Part shown: in pieces, positions 37,914 through 47,418 of the stretch
How the letters are laid out: the number at the start of each line of letters is the position of its first letter
How positions within the stretch are numbered: position 1 is the first letter of the stretch
Origin: Erythrobacter donghaensis
GTDB lineage: Bacteria; Pseudomonadota; Alphaproteobacteria; Sphingomonadales; Sphingomonadaceae
Reading direction: 5' to 3'
Length of the DNA stretch: 64,000 bases
Assembly (NCBI RefSeq): GCF_002155425.1
Contig: NZ_MUYG01000005.1
Coordinates: 1 to 64,000, forward strand
Translations under genes and position numbers: made by a program
The notes under the pieces: generated by a model
Seen by the model: only the letters and a program-made list of their open reading frames with translations
Database searches by the model: none
Told to the model about the DNA's origin: nothing

Positions 37914-38810
37914 ATGCCCACCATCACCACCCCCAACACCGGTATCGAAATCTTCTATGAAGAGCAGGGCGCGCCCGAGGCTCCGGTGATCCTGCTGGTG
38001 ATGGGCCTTGGCGCACAGCTCACCCTCTGGCCGGACGAACTGGTCGCGGCGCTGGTGGGAGAGGGCTTCCGCGTCATCCGCTACGACAACCGCGATATCG
38101 GCCTCAGCCAGAAGTTCGAAGGCGCCAAGGCCCCGTCGCTGGCGGTGCAGGTGCTGCGCAAGAAGATCGGCTTTCCGGCCAGGGTGCCCTATACCCTGAA
38201 GGACATGGCCGACGACGGGATCGGGCTGCTCGATGCGCTGGGGATCGACAAGGCCCATGTCGTCGGCGCCTCGATGGGGGGCATGATCGTGCAGCTGATG
38301 GCGATCCACCATCCCGCACGGCTGATCACCATGACCTCGATCATGTCGACCACCGGCAATGGCAAGCTGCCGCAGGCCGAGCCCGCCGCGATCGGCGCGC
38401 TGACTGCGCCGCTGAAGGGCATGGACGAAGAGACACTGGTCGCCCACGGGCTCAACATCATCCGCAATATCGGCACGCCCGACAGCCCCGAATTCCCCTT
38501 CGACGAGGCGCATCACCGCGAACGGGTGCTGGCGAACATGCGCCGCTCGGTCTATCCGGCGGGGCTGCCGCGCCAGCTCGCCGCGATCATCGACGATGGC
38601 TGCCGCCGCTCGCGGCTCGCCAGCGTCACCACGCCGACGCTGGTGATGCATGGCGAGGCCGATCCGCTGGTGAAGCTGGAAGCGGGCGAGGATACCGCGC
38701 GGCATATCTCCGGCAGCCGGCTGGTGACGATCCCCGGCTGGGGCCACGATCTGCCGATCCCGCTGATCCCGCGCATAACCAGCGAAATCGCCGCCCACGC
38801 GCGGGGCTAG
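37914..38810 (+). CDS. alpha/beta hydrolase
   Basis: 298 residues from ATG 37914. Oxyanion-hole strand LLVMGLGAQLTLWP, YDNRDIGLSQ, nucleophile elbow GASMGGMIVQ (Ser), Asp in HGEADPLVKLEAG and His in GWGHDLP complete the triad. The family includes esterases and C-C hydrolases; the substrate is not evident. It ends shortly before the chemoreceptor pseudogene. Confidence 0.93.
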   Translation: MPTITTPNTGIEIFYEEQGAPEAPVILLVMGLGAQLTLWPDELVAALVGEGFRVIRYDNRDIGLSQKFEGAKAPSLAVQVLRKKIGFPARVPYTLKDMADDGIGLLDALGIDKAHVVGASMGGMIVQLMAIHHPARLITMTSIMSTTGNGKLPQAEPAAIGALTAPLKGMDEETLVAHGLNIIRNIGTPDSPEFPFDEAHHRERVLANMRRSVYPAGLPRQLAAIIDDGCRRSRLASVTTPTLVMHGEADPLVKLEAGEDTARHISGSRLVTIPGWGHDLPIPLIPRITSEIAAHARG

Positions 38811-38902
38811 CGCACTACGCGCTTCTCCTAGGGGGAGGGGTGGGCACATCTGCCAGTATTGCGCGGCATCCTTCCGGCTTTTCCGGTCTGGAAGGCTCAC
38901 GC

Positions 38903-40792
38903 GTGCTGATCAAGCGACAGGTAGAACTCGGTAGCCGCATCATCATGGTGCTGATCGTGCTGGCGGTGGCGGTCACGGGCGTGACCATCGCACTGGTGCG
39001 CTTCGGCGGACCGATGACGCAGGAGAACACCCTGCAGGACGTGCTGCTCGCGGACATCCTCCCGCCGCCTGCCTACAGCGTCGAGCCGTTCCTGCTGACA
39101 TCGCTGATGGCGGCCAACCCGGGACGCGTGCCTGAGCACATGGAGCGGCTGGACGTGACGCGCGAGGAGTTCCGCCAGCGGCAGGCCTATTGGGCCGAGA
39201 CCCCGGTGCCCGAAGAGCTTCAGGCGCAGGTCGATGCCACCATCGCTTCGGCCGATGCCTTCTGGCAGGTGCTCGACAGCCGTTTCCTCCCGGCCGCGCG
39301 CGCAGGCGATGCGGCGCGGATGCGCGCGGTGCACGACGGCGATCTGGCGCGCGCTTACGAGGCGCAGCATGGCCATGTGCTCAAGCTGGTCGCAATGTCC
39401 AACGCCTACCGCGCCGACATGGTGGCGCGCAACAATGCGATCACCGCGGCGCTGGTGGTGCTGGCGGGTGTGCTGGTGCTGGCCTTGGCGGCGGGGGTGA
39501 TCACCGCCGCACGCCGGATCCGCGACCGCGCGATCGAGCCGATGGCGTAACTCTCCACCGCGATGGAGACGATGGCGGCGGGCGATCTCCATGTCCCGGT
39601 CGCCGGGCTGGGCCGGTCCGACGAGATCGGCGCGATGGCGAGCGCGCTCGAAGCCTTCCGCGCCGCCGCGGTCGCCAGCCGCGCCGCCGAGCGCGATCAG
39701 CGCGCAATCGTGCAGTCGCTGAGCGATGCGCTGACGGCGCTGGCGCACAAGAACCTCGAATATCGCTGCAGGGAAGACTCCCCGGCGGGCTATGAGGTGC
39801 TGCGCGAAGATTTCAACACCGCGCTCGAAGCGCTGTGCGATGCCATTGCCCGGGTGCGGCTGGGATCGACCGGCGTCGAGCGCTCGATCGCCGAGATCCG
39901 CGCCGCGACCGAGGATCTGGCCTCGCGCAACGAAGTCCAGGCCTCGCGCAACGAAGTCCAGGCCTCGCGCAACGAAGTCCAGGCCTCGCGCAACGAAGTC
40001 CAGGCCTCGCGCAACGAAGTCCAGGCCTCGCGCCTTGCCGAGACCGCGCAGGCGCTGTCGGCGGTGACCGGCGCGATCGGGCATATCTCGCAGAATGCAC
40101 AGACGATGCATTCCGCGATGGCCGAAGCCACCAGCCGCGCGCGCGACGGGCATGAGGTGGTGCAGCGCACGGTTGCGGCGATGACCGCGATCGCGCGCAC
40201 CTCGCAGGAGATCGCGACGGTGATCGAGGTGATCGATTCGATCGCCTTCCAGACCAACCTGCTCGCCCTTAACGCCGGGGTCGAGGCCGCGCGCGCGGGC
40301 GAGGCGGGCAAGGGCTTTGCCGTGGTCGCGACCGAAGTGCGCGGGCTGGCGCAGCGCTCTGCCGAGGCGGCCGAGCAGATCCGCAAGCTGATCTCGGACA
40401 GCGGTGCAGAGGTTGCCGAAGGCGTGCGGCTGGACGGCGAAAGCGGCACGACGCTGAGCCAGATGGTCTCCAGCGTCGACAGCATCGGCGGGCTGATCGC
40501 CGCGATCTCTCACTCGGCGCAGAGCCAGTCGCAGCGGCTGAGCGAGGTCGATCATGCGGTGGCGGCGATGGACCGGATGACGCAGGCCAATGCCGCGATG
40601 GTCGAGGAATGTTCGGCCTCGACCCGTTCGCTGGCGGACGAAGCACGGGCGCTGATTGCCGAAGTCACTGCCTTCCAGACCCGCGGACGCGATCGGTTGG
40701 CCGATCATGCGCTTGGCAAGAGCTTGCGGCGTGACAGTCTGGCTGCCGAGGTGGCCCTGCCCACCGGCAAGGCGATGGCCCGCGCGGCGTAA
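38903..40792 (+). pseudogene. methyl-accepting chemotaxis protein with an in-frame stop
   Basis: It starts at GTG 38903 (GGAAGG seven bases upstream). A transmembrane segment (IIMVLIVLAVAVTGV) and a periplasmic helical domain are followed by a second transmembrane segment (ALVVLAGVLVLALAAGVI). In the HAMP domain the codon at 39548-39550 is TAA (AIEPMA, stop, [13 protein letters not shown]); both sides share one frame and the continuation is typical HAMP, so a single base change such as CAA to TAA would restore it. The signalling domain is intact: [19 protein letters not shown] and [13 protein letters not shown]. The downstream half could be re-initiated at ATG 39563 as a soluble fragment. A 21-bp repeat lies in the signalling coil. 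Confidence 0.88.
39920..40033. repeat. 21-bp tandem repeat encoding a coiled-coil heptad
   Basis: Five perfect copies of a 21-bp unit (GCCTCGCGCAACGAAGTCCA plus G) from 39920 to 40024, and a partial sixth of 9 bp. Each unit encodes ASRNEVQ. One unit fits the normal chemoreceptor; four appear to be extra, adding 28 residues to one helix of the coil without changing the reading frame. Confidence 0.9.
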
Positions 40793-40804
40793 GGCTGGGG
40801 GGCG

Positions 40805-41560
40805 CTACAGCGTCTGCCCGTCGTCCAGCACGAAGTCCGTGCCCGTCACGAATTCGGCGGCGTCGGAACACAGGAACAGGATCATCGCGTCGAGCCCCTC
40901 CTCGCCCATCAACCGGCGCTTGGGGAACTTCGCGATCTGCTTTTGCCCGCCCTCGGTGTCGAACCAGGCATCGTTGATCGCGGTGCGGATGTAGCCGGGG
41001 GAGACGGTGTTGACGTTGATCCCTGCGCGCGCCCATTCGCGCGCCATGGTGCGCCCCGCCTGCACCACGCCCGCCTTGCTGGCGGCATAGGCGACGAGGC
41101 CGGGGGAAGGCTCAAAGGCGGTGATCGAGGCGATCAGGACGATCCGGCCCTTGGTGACGCCATGGGCCATCATCCGCTTCGCCCCCTCGCGTGCGGTCAG
41201 GATCGCGCCCTTGAGATTAATGGCGAGGGTATGCTCGATTGCGTCTTCCGAGATGGTCGTGGCCATCCCTGCGCCGTCCACCCCGGCATTGGCAATGACG
41301 GTATCGACCGGGCCGCCGAACGCGGCCTCGGCGGCGTCGAACCCGGCGATGATGTCGGCCTCGCGCGCGACGTCCATCGTGACGGCAGCGGCGGCAGGGC
41401 CGATCTCGTCCGCGAGCGCCGCCAGCCGGTCGGCCCGCCGCGCGCCCAGCGCGACCCTCGCCCCGCTCGCCGCAAGGATGCGCCCGAAGCGAGTGCCAAG
41501 GCCCGAGGACGCCCCGGTGACAAGCGCGGTGCGGCCGGTAAGGTCGAAGGAGAAGGTCAT
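40805..41560 (-). CDS. short-chain dehydrogenase/reductase
   Basis: 251 residues, classical SDR. Cofactor loop TGASSGLGTRFG, GARR after strand 2 (NADP-leaning), NAGVDG, Ser in LIASITAFEP, catalytic Tyr-x-x-x-Lys in YAASKAGVVQ, and PGYIRTAIND. The substrate is unknown. It lies upstream of and in the same direction as the Rieske oxygenase with a repeat between. Confidence 0.93.
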   Translation of the reverse strand: MTFSFDLTGRTALVTGASSGLGTRFGRILAASGARVALGARRADRLAALADEIGPAAAAVTMDVAREADIIAGFDAAEAAFGGPVDTVIANAGVDGAGMATTISEDAIEHTLAINLKGAILTAREGAKRMMAHGVTKGRIVLIASITAFEPSPGLVAYAASKAGVVQAGRTMAREWARAGINVNTVSPGYIRTAINDAWFDTEGGQKQIAKFPKRRLMGEEGLDAMILFLCSDAAEFVTGTDFVLDDGQTL

Positions 41561-41576
41561 ACCTGTTTCAAAGTCT

Positions 41577-41679
41577 CGTCATTGCGAGCCGCAGGCGAAG
41601 CAATCCATGCACGGACTGACGCTTTTGGCGCGAGGGTGACCCATGGATTGCCGCGTCGCTTCGCTCCTCGCAATGACGA
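41577..41679. repeat. palindromic repeat of the CGTCATTGCGAG type
   Basis: The left part TCGTCATTGCGAGCCGCAGG and GCGAAGCAATCCATG face the right part CATGGATTGCC and CTCGCAATGACGA. This repeat is widespread in bacterial intergenic regions. It lies between the SDR and Rieske oxygenase genes. Confidence 0.85.
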
Positions 41680-41685
41680 AGGGCG

Positions 41686-43113
41686 TTAAGGGGCTGCAGG
41701 CAGCTCCCCGTTCACATATTTCATCAGCGTGGTCTGGAAATGCCGCACGCGGCTGTCCTGATAGTGGCCGAGCTCCATCAGCCCGTCCTTCATCGCCTTC
41801 ATGCCCTCCTGCACGTAAGGCAGATTCGCCATGTCCTGATCGAAGACGTTGGCAAGCTGCGGCCCCATGATGTCGTTGGCCCAGGCGAAGGGCTCATCGT
41901 CGGGGATATAGGTCATCGCGACCGCGCGCGGGCGCTCCTCGCCCTTGGGGGTTGGGAACAGTAGGCGGATTTCCATGATGCACCAGTCAGGCGTGTCGCC
42001 GGGCAGCCAGCGGTACACCAGCGTCGGCAGAAACCCGATCCAAGGCGCGAAGTTGGGGAAGATGTTGTAGGTGAAGTTGTCGAGGATCTCGGTGTCGGCG
42101 GCGTCCGAATAGTCGTAGCCATATTGCTCGGTGAACCCTTGCCGCCCCGCCTCGGCGAGCACCTTGCGCGCGGCGAGCGGATCGTCGGGATCATAGCCCT
42201 CCGCTGCGCCGCTCGAGGCGTTGAAGCGCCGGTTGGTGGACGCGTCCGCACCGCCCGAGAACTCGTTCATCTTCTCGAGCACGTAGTCCGAATTCTTGCC
42301 CTTTACGTGCGGGGAGAGCACCCCCGAAGGCGTGATCGCGCGGTTGAAGTGATCGCCGATCAGATCGTAGCGCGTGTTGGCATCGCCGAGAAAGGCGAGC
42401 AGTTGCGGGTGGGTGGTGATCGAGTGCCAGGCCTCCATGAAGGCCTCGGCTGTCGCCTTCCAGTTGGCCGGGATCTTCTTCTGCACCCACATGCCGGTGT
42501 AGCGATTGGCGAAATCGTAGCGCTCGTAATGCGAAGCCGCCGGGCCGAGCCACGCCTTGAAGTCCGGCAGATCGTGGTTCTCGGTCAGCATCACGAAGCC
42601 CTGCCACAGCTCGACGCGCGCCTGCGGCAGGTCCATGTCCTTGCCTTCCAGATGCTTGAAGTCCCACGCGCAGGGAATCTCCTTGAGGCTCCCGTCATTG
42701 CGCCACGTGAAGCCGTGGAACGGGCAGCGCAATTGCACCGAAGACCCGCTCTCGGTGCGCAGCTTGCGGCCGCGGTGGAGGCAGGCGTTGTAGAAGGCTT
42801 TCACCCCGCCATCCTTCTGGCGGATCAGCAGGAAGCTCTTGCCGGCGATGTCGAACACCACCGTGTCGCCCGGATCGGGCATCTCGTCCTCGCGCGCAGC
42901 GAAGAGCCAGACGTTGGGCCACATCTTTTCGCGTTCGAGGGCAGCGAATTCCTTCGAGATGTAGGGCGCGACCGGCAGGGGATCGTCGCCCATTGCGATA
43001 TGCGATTCTTCGAAGAGATAGTCCGGCGCGCGGCGGGTGTCGCCGTTGAGCATGTCGGTGTAGCTGATGCCGGGGCAGCGGTCAGCGCGGGCAATGTCCT
43101 TGATCTCGTTCAT
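41686..43113 (-). CDS. Rieske non-heme iron oxygenase, alpha subunit
   Basis: 475 residues. Rieske centre: Cys111-x-His113 (ACLHRGRKL) and Cys130-x-x-His133 (LRCPFHGFTW). Catalytic iron site: His230 and His235 (EAWHSITTHPQ), with the Asp ligand further on. It hydroxylates an aromatic or terpenoid/steroid-like substrate with electrons from a reductase not present here. The C-terminal domain (PTLVYRWLPGDTPDWCIME) is long and typical of the alpha subunit. The substrate cannot be told. Confidence 0.93.
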   Translation of the reverse strand: MNEIKDIARADRCPGISYTDMLNGDTRRAPDYLFEESHIAMGDDPLPVAPYISKEFAALEREKMWPNVWLFAAREDEMPDPGDTVVFDIAGKSFLLIRQKDGGVKAFYNACLHRGRKLRTESGSSVQLRCPFHGFTWRNDGSLKEIPCAWDFKHLEGKDMDLPQARVELWQGFVMLTENHDLPDFKAWLGPAASHYERYDFANRYTGMWVQKKIPANWKATAEAFMEAWHSITTHPQLLAFLGDANTRYDLIGDHFNRAITPSGVLSPHVKGKNSDYVLEKMNEFSGGADASTNRRFNASSGAAEGYDPDDPLAARKVLAEAGRQGFTEQYGYDYSDAADTEILDNFTYNIFPNFAPWIGFLPTLVYRWLPGDTPDWCIMEIRLLFPTPKGEERPRAVAMTYIPDDEPFAWANDIMGPQLANVFDQDMANLPYVQEGMKAMKDGLMELGHYQDSRVRHFQTTLMKYVNGELPAAP

Positions 43114-43238
43114 CGGCCTGATGCGTCCTCTTGCGGGGGGTGGCCCCCGTCCCTCGTCCTCGCACTTTGTGCAGTGTCGTGAGGGGAGAATATCACACAG
43201 GTTCGGAGGCGGGGCACACTATCGGATTGGAGAGGAAC

Positions 43239-43775
43239 ATGGGCCTTCCGGGCAAAATCGCGTCGCTGGGCGAGGTGATGCAGCTGGCCTTCGTGCCCGA
43301 GGATTTCGACGCGGCGGTGCGGCACTGGACCGAGGTCATGGGGGTGGGGCCGTTCTTCCTGATCGAGGGCATCCACTTGGACGGCATGAAATATCGCGGC
43401 ACGCCGACCGAGGCGGTGTTCGACCTCGCGCTCGCCTATTGGGGCGAGATGCAGATCGAACTGATCCGCCCGCGCGACGATCACCCTTCGATCTACACCG
43501 GCGAATATGGGGCGACCGGCAACGGGCTGCACCATGTGTGCCTGCTGGTCGACGACATCGCCGAGGCCCGCCGGGTATGCGCCGAGGCGGGCGCGGAAGT
43601 GGTGATCGAGGGGACGTTCGGCACGAGCGAGGTGATCTATGTCGATGCAGGCGGCGGGCCGGGGACACTGGTGGAGATTCTGCAACAGGCCAAGGACGGG
43701 CCGGATTTGTTCGGGATGATCAAGGCGGCGGGTGTGGGCTGGGATGGCAGCGAGCCGTTGAGGCGGTTGGGGTAG
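43239..43775 (+). CDS. VOC family protein (glyoxalase/dioxygenase fold)
   Basis: 178 residues from ATG 43239 (GGAGAGGAAC upstream). One beta-alpha-beta repeat, QLAFVPEDFDAAVRHWTEVM, then GATGNGLHHVCLLVDDIAEA and VEILQQAKDG; the His and Glu are the metal ligands of this superfamily. It is divergent from the Rieske oxygenase and may act in the same pathway. The family includes isomerases and lyases. Confidence 0.87.
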   Translation: MGLPGKIASLGEVMQLAFVPEDFDAAVRHWTEVMGVGPFFLIEGIHLDGMKYRGTPTEAVFDLALAYWGEMQIELIRPRDDHPSIYTGEYGATGNGLHHVCLLVDDIAEARRVCAEAGAEVVIEGTFGTSEVIYVDAGGGPGTLVEILQQAKDGPDLFGMIKAAGVGWDGSEPLRRLG

Positions 43776-43788
43776 CGGCTATTCTCCA

Positions 43789-43883
43789 CCCCGCCCCGGG
43801 CTTGACCCGGGGCCCCGCTTCCTTGCCGATCGAGCGGGTCGCCTGAAAAGGGAGCGGGGCCCCGGGTCAAGCCCGGGGCGGGG
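43789..43883. repeat. 31-bp perfect inverted repeat, CCCGGGCTTGACCCGGG type
   Basis: Arms 43789-43819 and 43853-43883 are exact inverses of 31 bp around a 33-bp centre. The core CCCGGGCTTGACCCGGG also occurs at 52862-52945. It lies between two convergent genes (the VOC and LuxR genes) and would form a very strong hairpin, so it may also stop transcription in both directions. Confidence 0.9.
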
Positions 43884-43889
43884 AAGAGG

Positions 43890-44699
43890 TCAATCGCTCG
43901 CCCCCAGATACCCCAGCTGCCCCGCCTTGAAGATCGTCTGCGCGCGGTTCACGCTGTCCAGCTTCTCGCCCGCGCGGTGGATGTGGTAGCGGATCGTGGC
44001 GTGTGACCGGTTGAGGATCATGCTGATCTCCTTGTCGGTCTTGCCGATCGCCGCCCAGCGCAGGCATTCGACCTCGCGCTTGGAGAGCACGCAGTCCGAC
44101 GGGATGCGCCGCTTTGTCCGGTGCGCCTGCACATAGCCCGCGACGAAGCACCGCGTGACCATCGCGAACAGCGCGCCATATTCGGCGAATTCGGCCGAGA
44201 GATCTTCCTTGTCGCGATCCATCGAGATGAAGCTGCTCGCGGAAATCTGGCCGAAGGGCAGGTGCACCGGGATCACGATCGCCGCCTTGCACAGCGCCCG
44301 GCGCTCGAAATCGTTCATGTCGATCTCGGCGAGGTAGTGGTTGCGCCAGCGGGTGTTGAAGCCGTGGCGGTTGACCCAGAAGGGCTCGCTTTCATAGCGG
44401 CAGGCGCGCGGCAGCGGGGAGTGGAGTGCCAGCCGGTGATCCTCCCACCAGCGCGCGCCGTCATCCAGCCAGCGGAAGATATCGGCGTTGAGGATCGTGC
44501 CGTCGGCATCGACCATCGGTTCTTTGGAGGAAATGTCGTCGCAGACCGCGATCTGCATCCCGCGCTCCTGCGCGATCCGGGCGAGGTTGACCGCGGCATC
44601 GTGGATGTCCTCAAGGCAGGTGATCGTCACCTGCTCCAGCAGGCGTTCCAGCGTTTCGCGGCCCTGCGGCGTGCGCAGTTCGACAACATTTGCAGCCAT
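43890..44699 (-). CDS. LuxR-family transcriptional regulator
   Basis: 269 residues from ATG 44699. The C-terminal helix-turn-helix (about residues 205-260) is clear: LSKREVECLRWAAIGKTDKEI, NRSHATIRYHIHRAGEKLD. The N-terminal domain (residues about 35-190) has the size of an autoinducer-binding domain (WLDDGARWWEDH, FISMDRDKEDL). The downstream gene set, with the oxygenase and ligase, is a plausible target; no luxI homologue is in the window. Confidence 0.88.
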   Translation of the reverse strand: MAANVVELRTPQGRETLERLLEQVTITCLEDIHDAAVNLARIAQERGMQIAVCDDISSKEPMVDADGTILNADIFRWLDDGARWWEDHRLALHSPLPRACRYESEPFWVNRHGFNTRWRNHYLAEIDMNDFERRALCKAAIVIPVHLPFGQISASSFISMDRDKEDLSAEFAEYGALFAMVTRCFVAGYVQAHRTKRRIPSDCVLSKREVECLRWAAIGKTDKEISMILNRSHATIRYHIHRAGEKLDSVNRAQTIFKAGQLGYLGASD

Positions 44700-44840
44700 G
44701 ATCCGGTCAGCTCCTCTCCAGCCCCGTCCGTGCGCCCCGATTCGCGAGACTAATCCCGTTTTGCGGATTGTCCTCATCATTTACGTAGGGGAAGCGAGCG
44801 CGCGGCGGGGCTAGCGAAAATGATGAGGAGGCGATTGGTG

Positions 44841-46469
44841 ATGGCGTTTGCAGGTGCGAATTTCGGGATGGTGCTGAAGGCGCTGGCGGCGGCGATCCCG
44901 GCGGATCGCCCGGCGCTGGTGCATGGGGAGCGGGTGATTGGCTGGGGCGAATTCGACGCCGTCACCGACCGGATCGCCGCCGGATTGCGCGCGCGGGGGC
45001 TAAAGCGGGGGGATATCGCCGGGCAGATGCTCCGCAACACGCCCGAATATCTGCTCGCCTGGTTCGGCTGCGTGAAGGCGGGGGTGGTGCCGGTCAATGT
45101 GAACTACCACTACAAGAGCCGCGAGCTGGCGGACATTTTCAGCCGCTTCGGGTTGAAGGCGCTGTTCACCGAGAGTGATTTCGCCGATCTCGCCCGCACC
45201 GCGATGCCCCGGGGCACGCTGGTGGTGGATGTCGGCGGCGCGGACTGGACAGCGCTGTGCGACACGCCGCTGCCCGCCGGGTTCGCGGTGCACGACGATC
45301 CGGAGGCGCTGTTCCTCACCGCCACGGGTGGCACCACCGGGATGCCCAAGGCGGTGATGTGGCCGATGGATCAGGCTTGGGGCGCCTTCAACATCGGCGT
45401 CTGGCAGCGCCCGCCGGGCACGCCGCCGCTGATCGCCGGGAGCCTCGCGGAACAGGTGGCCGAGGCTGTCCGCATCGGCCCCGATCACCCCGCCAGCACC
45501 TCGCCGCTGCTGCTGCTCTCGCCGCTGATGCATGGGGCGGGGCAGTTCACTGCGGTGATCCACTTGCTCAAGGGCGGCACGCTGGCGCTGCTCCCCGCGC
45601 CCAAGTTCGACGCCGATCTGGCGCTCGACGAGGCGGCGCGGCTGGGCGCACGGGGGATGTTCATCGTCGGCGACGCCTTCGCCCTGCCGCTCGCCGACCG
45701 CTTGGACGTGCGCGGCGATGGGGCTGAGGTGCTGGCGAGCCTGCGCCAGCTGGTGTCATCGGGCGCGGTGTTCTCGCCTGCGGTGAAGGCGCGGCTAATC
45801 GCGCACGCGCCTCATCTGACGATCGTCGACGCGCTGGGGTCGTCGGAAAGCTCGGGCACGGGGGTCGTCATCACCACCGCGCACGGGTCGAGTGGCGGGG
45901 GCAAGTTTCAGCCGCTGCCCGGACGCGAGACGAAATTGTTCGACGAGAACCTCAACGAGATTCCGCCCGGCACCGACGGCGTCGGCATCGTCGCGCGCAC
46001 CGGGCCGCTGCCGCTGGGCTATCTCGGCGAGGACGCGAAGAACGCGGCGACCTTCCCCGTGATCGGCGGCCAGCGCTGGCTGATGACCGGCGACCGCGCG
46101 CGCTGGGCGGCGGACGGCACCCTCGAATTCATCGGCCGCGACAGCATGTGCATCAACACCGGCGGCGAGAAGGTCTTCCCCGAGGAGGTCGAGGCGGTGC
46201 TGATGGCGCATCCATCGGTGAAGGACGTGCGGGTGGTGAGCCTCCCCGACCCGAGGTTCGGCCGCAAGGTCGTCGCCGTGGTGCAGGGCGAGGCGGAGGT
46301 GGATGTGTCCGCGCTCGACACCCATGCTCGCGCGGGGCTGGCAGGCTACAAGATCCCGCGGCTTTATGTGGTGACCGACACGTCGCTCAGGCTCAACAAC
46401 GGCAAGCCCGACTACAAGACCGCGCAGGCGATTGCGGACGAGGCGGCGAAGGCTGCGGCTACGCCGTGA
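44841..46469 (+). CDS. acyl-CoA synthetase
   Basis: 542 residues from ATG 44841 (GTG 44838 also possible). ANL motifs: LTATGGTTGMPKA, DALGSSESSG, WLMTGDRARWAADGTLEFIGR, NTGGEKVFPEEVEAVL and a C-terminal GKPDYKTAQ with the catalytic Lys. It activates a carboxylic acid as its CoA thioester. It is divergent from the LuxR regulator and overlaps the end of the kinase gene by 11 bp; a shared catabolic role is inferred. Confidence 0.92.
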   Translation: MAFAGANFGMVLKALAAAIPADRPALVHGERVIGWGEFDAVTDRIAAGLRARGLKRGDIAGQMLRNTPEYLLAWFGCVKAGVVPVNVNYHYKSRELADIFSRFGLKALFTESDFADLARTAMPRGTLVVDVGGADWTALCDTPLPAGFAVHDDPEALFLTATGGTTGMPKAVMWPMDQAWGAFNIGVWQRPPGTPPLIAGSLAEQVAEAVRIGPDHPASTSPLLLLSPLMHGAGQFTAVIHLLKGGTLALLPAPKFDADLALDEAARLGARGMFIVGDAFALPLADRLDVRGDGAEVLASLRQLVSSGAVFSPAVKARLIAHAPHLTIVDALGSSESSGTGVVITTAHGSSGGGKFQPLPGRETKLFDENLNEIPPGTDGVGIVARTGPLPLGYLGEDAKNAATFPVIGGQRWLMTGDRARWAADGTLEFIGRDSMCINTGGEKVFPEEVEAVLMAHPSVKDVRVVSLPDPRFGRKVVAVVQGEAEVDVSALDTHARAGLAGYKIPRLYVVTDTSLRLNNGKPDYKTAQAIADEAAKAAATP

Positions 46470-47418
46470 TCGGCAGGCTGGCGACCACCACCGGGCCGTG
46501 ATCGTGCCAGCTGGTGGTGATCGTTCCGCGGTGCGCTTCGACCGTCATCGCGATCAGATCGAGCCCCTGTCCGCCATCGCGCGAGATGTGGCCGACCGGC
46601 TGCACCGAGGTCTCCTCCCATGTCAGCAGCAGCCGCCCCTTGTCCTCGCGCGCCCGCACGGCAACCGCGCCGCCGTGGTTCATCGCGCCGTGCTTGGCCG
46701 AGTTCATCGCCAGTTCCCCGATGATCAGCGCCACCGCATCGGCCTGCGCGCGCTCCACCAGCACGGGTTCGACATCGTCCAGCTTGACCGTGCAGCCTGA
46801 GGTGTCGAAGGGCTTCACCAGCGCGGGGATCAGCTCGCTGACGTTGCGCGGCACATCGGGCGAGGTGAAGAAGGCCTGCGCCGTGCCCAGCGCCAGCAGC
46901 CGCGCGTTCATCTCCTTGGCGAAGGTCTCGTGCTCGCGGTTGCCCATCGCGAAGACGCTGATGAGGCCGCAGACCATCGCATAAGTGTTCTTGAGCCGAT
47001 GGCGCAGCTCGTCCGCGGCAACTGCGAGCTGGCGGCGCTGAAATTCGGCGTCGGTGACGTCGCGCGAGATGGCGAGATAGCCGATATGTTCGCCTTCGGG
47101 CGAGGTAACGCGCGAGACCGAGACGTTCCACCAGCGCGGCGCGCCCTTGGCGGTCGGGCAGAAGGCCTCGAAGCGCACGTTCTCGCCGGTCTGCGCCCGG
47201 GCCAGCGCATCCGTCACCAGCGCGCGGTTTTCCTCGGGCCACAGCCCGCTCCATTCGCGGCCATAGACGGCCCCGCTTTCGTCGATCTCCATCGCGCAGA
47301 TGCCGTTGGAGTTCATCCACAGCACCTGGCCCGCAAGGTCGATCAGCTTCACGCAATCGACGCTCTGGTCGAGAACGTTGGCGAGCGCCTCGGCCGAAAT
47401 GGTGGCTGTCTTGAGCAT
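46459..47418 (-). CDS. HWE/HisKA_2-type sensor histidine kinase with PAS domain
   Basis: 319 residues, no transmembrane segment. A PAS domain (about residues 12-125: LDQSVDCVKLIDLAG, WWNVSVSRVT, IGYLAISRDVTDAEF) is followed by the phospho-acceptor His140 in ELRHRLKNTYAMV and a GHKL ATPase domain (LIIGELAMNSAKHGAMN, GGQGLDLIAM). HisKA_2/HWE kinases often sense light or general stress. No response regulator is adjacent. Convergent with the acyl-CoA synthetase gene. Confidence 0.9.
   Translation of the reverse strand: MLKTATISAEALANVLDQSVDCVKLIDLAGQVLWMNSNGICAMEIDESGAVYGREWSGLWPEENRALVTDALARAQTGENVRFEAFCPTAKGAPRWWNVSVSRVTSPEGEHIGYLAISRDVTDAEFQRRQLAVAADELRHRLKNTYAMVCGLISVFAMGNREHETFAKEMNARLLALGTAQAFFTSPDVPRNVSELIPALVKPFDTSGCTVKLDDVEPVLVERAQADAVALIIGELAMNSAKHGAMNHGGAVAVRAREDKGRLLLTWEETSVQPVGHISRDGGQGLDLIAMTVEAHRGTITTSWHDHGPVVVASLPITA

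Noticed and set aside
39920..40033. CRISPR-like repeat array
   Set aside because: Copies are contiguous without spacers and lie inside a coding frame.
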